Assembly: GCA_028686145.1 (NCBI GenBank)
Contig: JAQUCQ010000021.1
Span: forward strand, 1-19,600
Source: Desulfuromonadaceae bacterium
Lineage (GTDB): Bacteria; Desulfobacterota; Desulfuromonadia; Geobacterales; Pseudopelobacteraceae
Direction: 5' to 3'
Length of the DNA: 19,600 nt
The notes below the pieces were generated by a model, which saw only the letters and a program-made list of their open reading frames with translations, was not told where the DNA came from and searched no databases. Numbering within the stretch: the first letter of the stretch is position 1; every line of letters begins with the position of its first letter. The position numbers and the translations under genes are program-made. Shown here piece by piece: positions 1 through 8,100 of this stretch.

Positions 1-274
1 CAATGAATCTTCTGTCAGCCGCCACGGAAAGGACCAAAACCTTTGTGTCCGGAAGTTCAGCAACTATCCTGCGAGTCGCCTCGATGCCGTTCATGCTTGG
101 CATGCTGATATCCATGATGACGACATCAGGCCGCAACTCAAGAGCAAAGCGTACCGCTTCGGAACCATTACCTGCCTCGCCGACAACAGTCATGTCCGGT
201 TCCTTATTCAGCAGGCTTTTCAAGCCTTCACGAAAAATGGCATGGTCATCAACGACAAGAATATTCAAGCTCAT
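1..274 (-). CDS. NarL/FixJ-type response regulator, receiver domain (3' end cut by window edge)
   Basis: The visible N-terminal ~91 residues form a response-regulator receiver domain. It begins MSLNILVVDDHAIFREGLKSLL, with the acidic pair DD near residues 9-10 and the phospho-acceptor region VVIMDISMPSMNGIEA. The sequence then runs to LVLSVAADRRFI, where the window ends. The 'DDHAIFREGLKSLL' style and the 'MDISMPxMNGIEATRRI' block are typical of NarL/LuxR-type regulators, so a C-terminal LuxR helix-turn-helix is expected outside the window but is not seen. The ATG is preceded by AGGAG with an 8-nt spacer. It lies 26 nt after the stop of the HisKA_3 histidine kinase and so is almost certainly its cognate partner in the same transcript. 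The target genes cannot be told from this sequence. Confidence 0.88.
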   Translation of the reverse strand, partial: MSLNILVVDDHAIFREGLKSLLNKEPDMTVVGEAGNGSEAVRFALELRPDVVIMDISMPSMNGIEATRRIVAELPDTKVLVLSVAADRRFI

Positions 275-300
275 GCGTACATCTCCTAAGTTATATTATG

Positions 301-2241
301 TCATGTGCTTATTTCGGGCGTAAATGGCATCGTTATGAAAACCCTGGTGCCGCGCCCCGGTACCGAATCAATGTGCATGTGACCGCCATGATACTTGATC
401 TTCTGCTGCATATTAAACAATCCGAAGCTATCTGAATGCACTGCATGATCATGGGGCAAAGAGAAACCGATCCCATCGTCTTCAACGATAATGACAAGCG
501 TGCCGGGATTCCCGTCGAGAGTTATACACACTTTCTTGGCAGAAGCGTGTTTAACGACATTCAGCAGCAACTCTCGCACTGACTGGAATAATGTAACACT
601 TATACCATATTCCAGTACAAACGGGGCATCATCATGGTGGACGCTTACCTTGATGCCATGTTGTTGTTCAAATTCCTGTCCAAGCCATCGCAGCGCTGCT
701 TCAAGCCCGGCATTGGCAAGAATAGGTGGACGAAGTTGAAAAGTCAGTGATCTGATGTCGTGAATAGATTTGTTTATGAATTCATTGATCTCTTCAAAAT
801 CTTCCTCCATATCTGTATCAGGGAAACGGGCCTGCAGTTGGTCAATTTTCAACTTCCCCAGCAACAGATTCGGACCGACCTGATCATGGAGTTCGCTTGC
901 AATCCGGTTCCGCTCGCGTTCTTCTGCAAGAGATACTTCGATCGCCATGCTGTTTACCTTGTTATGATACTCAATCAGTTTTTGTTCCATTGCCTTGTAA
1001 GCGGAAACATCATGCATGAAGCATTGAATGGTACCGTCCGGCAAGTTCTTTGAAGTAAGCTCGACAAAATTGTGCTGTCCGTCCTTGCCTACAAGGATTT
1101 GCTCATCACCTTTATTGCCATTTTCCAGCAATAATTTTCCAAAAAGTGGCTCCATTGTCTCATTCGTCTTAAACAGCTCGCCAAAGTGCATCTCCTGCAA
1201 TTCATCTCGGGAATATCCTGTCATGTGGCATACTCTGGAATTAACTTTGAGAATCTCACCGGTGCTGCTGATACTAAAGAAACCGTCAATTGCCAGCTCA
1301 ATGAACGAATGGAGTTGATCCTTAATCTCCTGCTCGTTCCGGTTGACTATGGTCAGTTTATTGCGCAGCGGTATGAAAAGGGAAGTAACAGCAAAGCACA
1401 TTAAACCGTACAGCAGAATCAAAATCCATGTTGACTGTTGGGCTTCGTGATAGATAGTACGCGGTTTTTCCAGCCTGACAAGGCCCGCAACCTTCCCATA
1501 AATATCAACCAGTTGTGCATATCCGGTAATGTTATTATTCTGACCAGGTCGAATCAAAACCATATCGTGATTTGTAAAGAGCGGCAAGCGATCCATAAAA
1601 TCCGGATTGTTACTATTTGAAACGTAGTTGAGTGCTTCGATTCTGTAATTGAGCAGATTACTGATGTGTGACATCACGGACGGGTCGAGAAATCGCCCGA
1701 TTATCAGCGTTCCACGTGGGGGCCCCTTGTCTTCGGATGTCAATATCGGGCGGGCAACAACCATCAGCAAGCCCTCTGGAAGAGAAAGAAGCCCACGCAA
1801 TCCTTCTTTCTGAGGAATATTTTTTAGCAGGAGATTCCAGGATTTGAAATGGGCACTGAGGGAAGGCGGTACGGCGGTATGGATATTCTGGTGATAGTCA
1901 TGGGCAATGCCGAAAACCATCTTGCCATCGTTTGCCACCAGACAGAATATGTTCAGGCGGAGTTTTGAGTAAAATGATTCGCCGAGACTGCTTGATATGA
2001 ACTTCGGGTTGCCGTCCTGCATAAAGGCATAGGTATCATCCCATCCAGCGTAATCACCGGCCGTGATGTACAGTTGCTGCACCTCTTCATTGATGATATT
2101 GCGCGCTTGCAGAGTATCTTCACTGACTTCCCCCTGTTCGATCATGGAAAAGTTGTGAAGCGAATTTATCGGGGAGATAAAGAGGAGGATGCCAACAAGG
2201 ATGGCAAAAACAAACGCAATAAGTTGAAAATATTTACTCAC
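301..2241 (-). CDS. Membrane sensor histidine kinase, CHASE4-PAS-HisKA_3-HATPase (NarX/LiaS-like class)
   Basis: A 646-residue sensor kinase. Residues 5-24 form a first membrane helix. Residues ~28-270 form an extracytoplasmic domain with the DYAGWDDTYAFMQDGN motif (63-78) typical of CHASE4 sensors. A second helix lies at ~271-291. A PAS domain follows at ~308-420 (ELAIDGFFSIS, CHMTGYSRDEL). The HisKA_3 dimerisation helix is at ~435-505, with His452 in ASELHDQVG as the likely phospho-acceptor. The HATPase domain shows the N box (ELLLNVVKHA, 557-566), DDGIGF (588-593), GLFNMQQKI (607-615) and GRGTRV (629-634). The start is GTG with an in-frame stop 24 nt upstream and no clear Shine-Dalgarno sequence. 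It follows the pilX-like gene by 89 nt and precedes its response regulator by 26 nt. The ligand is unknown; a surface or envelope cue is only inferred from the pilus context. Confidence 0.9.
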   Translation of the reverse strand: MSKYFQLIAFVFAILVGILLFISPINSLHNFSMIEQGEVSEDTLQARNIINEEVQQLYITAGDYAGWDDTYAFMQDGNPKFISSSLGESFYSKLRLNIFCLVANDGKMVFGIAHDYHQNIHTAVPPSLSAHFKSWNLLLKNIPQKEGLRGLLSLPEGLLMVVARPILTSEDKGPPRGTLIIGRFLDPSVMSHISNLLNYRIEALNYVSNSNNPDFMDRLPLFTNHDMVLIRPGQNNNITGYAQLVDIYGKVAGLVRLEKPRTIYHEAQQSTWILILLYGLMCFAVTSLFIPLRNKLTIVNRNEQEIKDQLHSFIELAIDGFFSISSTGEILKVNSRVCHMTGYSRDELQEMHFGELFKTNETMEPLFGKLLLENGNKGDEQILVGKDGQHNFVELTSKNLPDGTIQCFMHDVSAYKAMEQKLIEYHNKVNSMAIEVSLAEERERNRIASELHDQVGPNLLLGKLKIDQLQARFPDTDMEEDFEEINEFINKSIHDIRSLTFQLRPPILANAGLEAALRWLGQEFEQQHGIKVSVHHDDAPFVLEYGISVTLFQSVRELLLNVVKHASAKKVCITLDGNPGTLVIIVEDDGIGFSLPHDHAVHSDSFGLFNMQQKIKYHGGHMHIDSVPGRGTRVFITMPFTPEIST

Positions 2242-2330
2242 AGGAAGAAAACCGATCCGGTCGATTCATACTTTGATTGATGGCCACTTTCTGAGGTGAC
2301 CCTATGATGGCTATCAATGCAGTTCGTATT
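2242..2330 (-). other. Gap between pilX-like gene and sensor kinase with imperfect inverted repeat
   Basis: This 89-nt gap contains an imperfect inverted repeat: minus-strand TTGATAGCCA at 2308-2317 and TGGCCATCAA at 2277-2286, one mismatch, 21-nt spacer. No T run follows it, so it does not look like an intrinsic terminator; an operator or a partial mRNA structure is possible. A short stem ACCG-GAT-CGGT followed by TTTTCTT lies just before the kinase GTG. No convincing sigma-70 or sigma-54 promoter was seen, which leaves read-through from the pilus operon as the simplest source of kinase expression. Confidence 0.35.
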
Positions 2331-2981
2331 TCAATACGCGTAGAGCACCGACAAATTTGACTTTTCCGAAGGATTTGTACTCTTTTCGCTCGACACCTCT
2401 ATGCTATACAAATATGGTGCCCCGACATCCCCGGGAGGTGCTCCGGTCGTCGATTGCCCTTCGAGATTTCTGCCACTCATATCGGTGGAACCAGGCGTTG
2501 TTGAAACAATCTTTGTATAGACTGTGTAACCGGGTGCTGTAGTGAAACCAGGGACTTTGGACTTAAGAGTAAATGTCATATCTGGCGTGTCAGTGGCATT
2601 ACTATTTGAGCTGGCAGCACCGCAGACTGCGCCCCAATCTTTGCTGGTCAGTTTTGCTTTCAGGCATTCATTAGAAACCCCAACAACAACATCTGACAAA
2701 TTATCCATACTATCCGTAAGATTTGTTTTAAAATAATCATTTGGCATTATTGCAGGCGCTTCTGTGGCAAATTTCAGAAGGTATGGCAGTGCATCCATGG
2801 TCACAATATCTGCGCCACCAACGGCGGCATCAAGAGAGTTTTTATAACGCTTATGCGACCCGGACATCTGCGTACTTTGCAATACCATATAGAGCATCAC
2901 CATTGAAATAGTAAGGGTAAGCAGGGTAAGCATGAGAGATGTTACCAATGCTATGCCTCTATCATTATCAATAAATTTCAC
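2331..2981 (-). CDS. pilX: PilX-like type IV pilus minor pilin/assembly protein
   Basis: A 216-residue protein with a short basic leader ending in RG, then a ~24-residue hydrophobic helix (IALVTSLMLTLLTLTISMVM), the arrangement of the PilX_N family. The residue at mature position +5 is Thr rather than the Glu of ordinary pilins. That fits tip-type PilX/GspK-like subunits, which often lack Glu5. The remainder is a Ser/Thr/Gly-rich soluble domain with two cysteines (CLKAKL and VCGAA) that could form a disulfide. It starts with GTG, 12 nt after the PilW-like stop, with AAGG about 10 nt upstream. Its role is inferred from family and context: part of the minor pilin complex that primes pilus assembly and links PilY1 to the tip. 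Family assignment is good; the exact orthology is less sure. Confidence 0.78.
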   Translation of the reverse strand: MKFIDNDRGIALVTSLMLTLLTLTISMVMLYMVLQSTQMSGSHKRYKNSLDAAVGGADIVTMDALPYLLKFATEAPAIMPNDYFKTNLTDSMDNLSDVVVGVSNECLKAKLTSKDWGAVCGAASSNSNATDTPDMTFTLKSKVPGFTTAPGYTVYTKIVSTTPGSTDMSGRNLEGQSTTGAPPGDVGAPYLYSIEVSSEKSTNPSEKSNLSVLYAY

Positions 2982-2993
2982 AACGCACCGCCC

Positions 2994-4229
2994 TTATCTT
3001 GAAATGTTACCAATCAGGTTACGAGGGCTGGCAACAATCTGATACACACGCCAGCGATAGTTTTGCCAATCAGGAATTCCATTTGCTGCAAAGTCATAGG
3101 TTCTTCCTGTTCCATCCCCTGGACCCACTCTAATTGTCGGAGTAGGAAAGGTATAATTTCTGTCACGCCCGCCATCGTGGGTTAATATATATACTTTGAT
3201 TGCTTTCACCTGTTCGCGTACTTCTTTGGGAGTCAAAGAACGTACCGTGTCGGGAGGTTGCGTATTTAAAACGTCGGAATTTGTCGATAGATTGCTGCCG
3301 GCTGTTCTTAATTCATACACCACCTGCATGTCAAGAACGCAATCAAGGAGGGGCAACTCATCATAAACCCCATCGCTCTGCCGAACCAATCCCTTAAATA
3401 AAATACCCGAAGATGTGTTGCACCGCTGTGGCAGTCTCGCCCAACTTTCCTCACTTGTTGCAGGGCGGCGCACATAAAAATCGGCGCGATTGAACGGCAT
3501 CCTGAGGTCGGTGCTATCGTCTACACCGTAGATAATAAATGCATCAGACTTTTTTTCTGCATCATTGTATATTGGCGGCTTACCAATGGTGGAATAATTG
3601 TCGAATGGTGCTGTCCAGGCACCGGTCGAACTATTTACAACGAGCTGATTGGTTGGTTGCAAATTTGCAATTGGATTAATTAACACCACCTTGGCTGTGT
3701 CCGCAAGATTGTCAGCAGACCAATGGTGTTTGTCGGGGTTAGGGTTTGTATTGGGACGCACGGCTGATTCAATATACGTCCACTGTTTTGACGCCACATC
3801 AGTAGCAACACTTTGACTACGCACCGTCAACACATCAGAGCCATTGAAGACAACTGCTGGGTCTGTTGAGACGACATTATTCGTACTCATGATGGCTCGT
3901 GGCACATTATTCTGTGTGGGATCAGACGCATAGACACTGCCGTTGTCATTTAAAGTTGTTCCTGGAGCTACAGCAGCTTCACTGTAAGTTATCGCTTGGG
4001 AAAATGACCATGGCAAGCCGTAACCGGCTGATTCAATGTCAGCACGCATTGAATCTAGCCCCACAATACCTGCAATGTTGGATTCAGCAGTTTTCGTAAG
4101 AGAAAGTGCTTGAGAAGCAATCCTATTAAAGGCAGATCCAGTTATGGCGATGACAACAACAAAAATCGCCATAACAATAATCATCTCAACCAGTGTAAAG
4201 CCTTTGTTTGTGCGTAGAGTTCCAGACAT
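2994..4229 (-). CDS. pilW: PilW-like type IV pilus minor pilin
   Basis: A 411-residue prepilin from the chosen start: MSGTLRTNKG leader, cleavage before FTLVEM with Glu at mature position +5, then a ~20-residue hydrophobic helix. The long soluble domain and position match PilW. The open frame extends 31 codons further upstream, but that part overlaps the PilV-like gene in another frame. Two starts are plausible: ATG at 4244, overlapping the upstream stop as TGATG, and ATG at 4229, preceded by GAGG with a 9-nt spacer. The second was chosen on spacing; translational coupling would favour the first. The family role is that of a low-abundance pilin in the tip/priming complex, processed by the prepilin peptidase (not in this window). 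The soluble domain has few cysteines (in the RCNTSS and LDCVLD segments). Confidence 0.82.
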   Translation of the reverse strand: MSGTLRTNKGFTLVEMIIVMAIFVVVIAITGSAFNRIASQALSLTKTAESNIAGIVGLDSMRADIESAGYGLPWSFSQAITYSEAAVAPGTTLNDNGSVYASDPTQNNVPRAIMSTNNVVSTDPAVVFNGSDVLTVRSQSVATDVASKQWTYIESAVRPNTNPNPDKHHWSADNLADTAKVVLINPIANLQPTNQLVVNSSTGAWTAPFDNYSTIGKPPIYNDAEKKSDAFIIYGVDDSTDLRMPFNRADFYVRRPATSEESWARLPQRCNTSSGILFKGLVRQSDGVYDELPLLDCVLDMQVVYELRTAGSNLSTNSDVLNTQPPDTVRSLTPKEVREQVKAIKVYILTHDGGRDRNYTFPTPTIRVGPGDGTGRTYDFAANGIPDWQNYRWRVYQIVASPRNLIGNISR

Positions 4230-4243
4230 TGCCATAGTCCTCA

Positions 4244-4678
4244 TCAATTTCCGGTTGAAAGTTCTGTACTTCCAATTGCAGAAGCTGTTTGGTGTTCGTA
4301 GGGTTTGCCACGGTAATTCCACCAGACACGGATTGAAACCTGTTTTGTCTTTGAATCTGTTGTTGCCAGGTCGTTTATTATTCGCTGAACAGAGATATTC
4401 TTGAAAACCGCACCGCTGGCTACTGACACAAAACCGCTGGTATCACCGGTGATATTACTGAATGGCCGGCCTTTAAGATTGTTCAGCTGTTGTTCCGCAA
4501 CGGCAATGCCTTTTTCTCTGAGTTGGTTTTCAAGATTTTTATCCAAAGCAAGATTTACTGCCTGAAACATCCCAAGCAGTCCCACCATAAGAATAATTAT
4601 GGAGACCATAACTTCAATAAGCGTAAAGCCACGCTGGTTCAGATACTTTCTATTTTTGCGTAACATTAGTGCGCGCAC
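4244..4678 (-). CDS. pilV: PilV-like type IV pilus minor pilin
   Basis: A ~144-residue prepilin with a basic leader ending KYLNQRG, cleavage before FTLIEV (Glu at +5), and the hydrophobic segment MVSIIILMVGLLGMFQAV. The following NLALDKNLENQLREKGIAVAEQQLNNLKG stretch is typical of PilV-type pseudopilins. The start is ambiguous because the gene overlaps the end of the fimT-like gene. An ATG at 4684 has GGGGGA directly abutting it (too close). The GTG at 4678 lies 6 nt after that GGGGGA and is preferred. A third candidate, ATG at 4666, has no Shine-Dalgarno. Any of these gives a leader of normal length. The stop overlaps or nearly touches the PilW-like start, indicating translational coupling. 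Confidence 0.8.
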   Translation of the reverse strand: MRALMLRKNRKYLNQRGFTLIEVMVSIIILMVGLLGMFQAVNLALDKNLENQLREKGIAVAEQQLNNLKGRPFSNITGDTSGFVSVASGAVFKNISVQRIINDLATTDSKTKQVSIRVWWNYRGKPYEHQTASAIGSTELSTGN

Positions 4679-5153
4679 AAGCATTCCCCCGGTTGGTAAC
4701 CTTACCCATGCTGGTAAGGGCTGGTGTAATAATCAAGGCATCGTATGCAGCATCCTCGGTTGTTGTAAAACAGATAACCTGGATATTCGGATCAATCATG
4801 ATCCCTCTTGTATTGAAATCGATGAAATTGCTTGGTGCCGGTACGTCAGCAGTATTCCGGGTAAAAGAAAGGGGGAGGTTTTTAGTACTCACAATCGTAC
4901 CAACAGCATCTCCCTCATTTAAAAAACTTCGAAAGACAACCTTTTGTGCTCCAAATTCTATACGCTGTACCCTCTTGGTAAACGCTGCTCTCATCCGTGC
5001 ATCCTGAACATCACTGTAAAGCTCTTTGGTATACCGTTCAACCATGGACTTACGCTGCCATGCACCGAAGTTAATAGTGGCAAGGGTCAGCAGAATAGAT
5101 ATTATTCCAATTACTACAATTAGTTCTATGATAGAGAAGCCACGACTGTTCAT
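4650..5153 (-). CDS. fimT: FimT/GspH-type pseudopilin (type IV pilus minor pilin)
   Basis: A 167-residue prepilin with the very short leader MNSRG, then FSIIELIVVIGIISILLTLATINFG (split here as leader plus mature helix; Glu at +5). The segment after the helix, with QRKSMVERYTKELYSDVQDARMRAAFTKR, is the usual FimT/GspH pattern. The C-terminal half contains two cysteines (VICFTT, NACART). The start ATG is preceded by GGAG with a 7-nt spacer that lies inside the last codons of pilY1, only 2 nt after its stop. Its 3' end overlaps the PilV-like gene by about 30 nt. The family role is initiation of pilus assembly with the other minor pilins; some FimT proteins also bind DNA in competent bacteria, but nothing here tests that. 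Confidence 0.85.
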   Translation of the reverse strand: MNSRGFSIIELIVVIGIISILLTLATINFGAWQRKSMVERYTKELYSDVQDARMRAAFTKRVQRIEFGAQKVVFRSFLNEGDAVGTIVSTKNLPLSFTRNTADVPAPSNFIDFNTRGIMIDPNIQVICFTTTEDAAYDALIITPALTSMGKVTNRGNACARTNVTQK

Positions 5154-5155
5154 TT

Positions 5156-8100
5156 TTATTTCTCCATTATGTGGAGAATTTTTCGTACGGGATGAGAAGC
5201 ACTTTGTAAACTACCACCACGACTGCCTGCTATTCCATGACCAGCCAAACTCGCCCTTATCCTGCGATCACCATGCGTTGTCTGCGAGGCGTCTCCACCA
5301 GATTTAGTAGCTGTTGCCGCATCTATGGCAACAAACTCGCCACCGGACAATTGAACTAACAGCTTCCCCTTCATTGCTGAACCTGGCGGGGCCGCGCCGG
5401 TTGCATAATCGACGATCCACTCCAATGTCGTGCCGCCTGAACCACACACATTATTAGTCGGCTTAAAAGTTGTGAAATAAATTACACCATTAAAATTTGC
5501 GATTGTGTTAGTCACCACTCGTTCAGCATCATATGAAGACTGAACGAGTGGTGTTCCAAATGAATAGTCACCAGCAGGATCAAGTTCAATTTTCCAACCT
5601 TTTTTGCCCGTTGATAGGGCTGCGGCGATTGTTGTTGTCTGATCTTCCAAATCGCTTAACCCAAGCGTAGTTGGCGCTGTCGCACCACATCCCTGCTTAA
5701 CCCATGCATTACTCACTTTTTTAAATCCCGAATCCATTGCATTTGTAGCTCCATTATAACATGTATCCTGTACACCCATGATATAGCGGCGATTGCTAGG
5801 ATCGTCGGATCCGGTACTATTTTTATAGAAATACCGTCCTGAGCCAAAATATGTCCACAGTTTCCCGTTTTTTCTGTCCTGAAGTTTTGTTACTGCCGAA
5901 GTTACAGGGCCAACACCGTCTATCATCGTGCTGAGTGTCCAGTCGGCGGGGTTAAGGCTGTCATTGGTTAACAGGCGGAGCACCCCACCCTCGGTCCATT
6001 CAGTGCCAGCACTATTAGGCCTCGTATACCCGATATACACCACATCATCACTGTAATAGCCATTCGAAGAGGAATTCCAGCGGTCAACATCAACAACGGC
6101 ATCATTTATATCCCCAGCAAACGCATTGTTGATTCCAGAATCAAATACCCAGTAGTTGGTATTTTTGACCCAACCGGAAGAAAGATCTGGATGGACATCA
6201 ACGACATAGACTTTGAGACGATTATCCGACCGCCCCATGAACTGGTGAGCTGCTGTATCAATCGGACCTGACGGTCCGGTTGCAAACACGGCAAACCAAC
6301 GGCCGTTAAGCGACAGGTTCGGAGTGCCATAGTTTTCTGCGGGATTGCTCCGTGAACTAATCCTGACGAGCGCTGGCCCAGATGTTGAAAAGCCTAAACC
6401 TTTGTCCTCAGCCGGAAGCACGGCATCAGAAAATTCCCATAAAAATTTAGGGGCAGCCGGCGTTGTAACATCCAACGCGAAGAAGGAAGAAAGTCCTGTC
6501 CCGGTTATCGGCGATTTAATACAATCAAAGCGAGTTTCCGCTGCCGAGTTTGCTGGTGTGGCGCCATCAGCATTATTACAGAAGCCGGCACCATCACGGC
6601 TTGCTCCGCCAAGACCCATCCCGCCAATCAAAAGGGTTCGCCAACTGGTATTGTCGGCATCTATCGTTTTAGTGTCTTCATCAATATATGTATTCATCTT
6701 GTTGCATTTCCAATACTCTGCCTGAGTACATGTGGCCGTTGCAGTAGAGGGCTTATTGATAGAAACGTCAAACAGCGAAACTGTATTATTAACATAATAC
6801 AGATGATTGTATGCAGGATCTGCCAGATACTTCAAATATGGCAGTGCATTCTTTGGGATGAATCCCCACTTTTCATCGCCAACGTAACTTGTATCCCCAA
6901 GATTTGTTAATTTTGCAATACGATACGGGTTTGATGGGCTATATGCTGATTTACTAACTTGACCGATACTAAAGGCATGTAACATCCCGTCGTTTGCTGC
7001 CGCAAAAACCATATTCCGATGTTTATATTCATACGAATTATAAAAATTTAAATAGCTACTATCATTGTATGCCGAATCAAAAGCGTGGAGCTGTTTCGAC
7101 GTTAACGATTGTGGTGTAGATGATACGATGTCCCCAAGCTTCCATATACCAACTCCGGCAGCAACGCTTGAGTTGATGGGTACAACCGTATTGAGGGGGG
7201 CAGGGTTAGTGGACGGATAGGTAATGGAAACGGCCCTGCTACGATACGCGGGATCATCGACCCCTCGAATGTAATTAATTACTTTCAGCCCAGTAGCAGC
7301 ATCGGGCACATTCAGAAAACTGTTAAATGGAGTTATATTGGTAGTTGTATTAAAGCCTGTGATATCAAAGTTTGTCAGGCCGCTTAGCGAGCTGCTGGGC
7401 GATGTTTCCGTCTCATTTAGATAGTGGCCGTTGTAGCTTCCCAAAACGGAGTAGATGCTTCGACTGGCGGCAGATCGTAAATGGAGTAATGCCCCCGCAC
7501 GCCATAGTGGGCGGATGTTATCGGGTGACCCCGATGGTATCCTCGCATTAGCTGTTGCATCTGCGGTAAAATTGCCGCTGCCGGTTGTGTCTGTAAACCA
7601 ATGGGCAACAGTCTGGTTGCTGGCCGCATCATAGTCCACCGTTACTTTGTCGTCTGCCTTGAGATCAAGATATTTATCAAAATCCGTGTCCTCACGGATT
7701 GAACTTACATCAATGAGCGGGTCAAGATAATACCAAAGGTTCTGTATCTCACCAGTCCACTGCAAATCAGTCCCTCCGAAACTTTTGTTCGGGTAAAAGA
7801 CGGCCTGAAAGAGATTTGCACCACTTTCACCACGATTATTAACGATTGAAGCGGACGTGCCGGATGAAATTTGCAAATTTATGTCTCTGAAAATTTTATC
7901 CAGAGCGTCACTTAACTGAGTTGTATTATCCGCATAGTACGCCTGATTTGTACCTCCATGTTCAGCCATCATTTCCAGTTTTGATTTTGCGTCAGATGTC
8001 AGCCCAAGTCCCAGAACGTATGTATTGACGTTAAAATTGTATGCTGTTGAACCAAGTGTCTTACTGATGGTGTGGAGATCATCAAGCTTTTTAAGCACTG

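Noticed and set aside
6345..6725. 126-codon open frame on the plus strand inside pilY1
   Set aside because: Antisense shadow of the PilY1 propeller domain; no start signal or domain.
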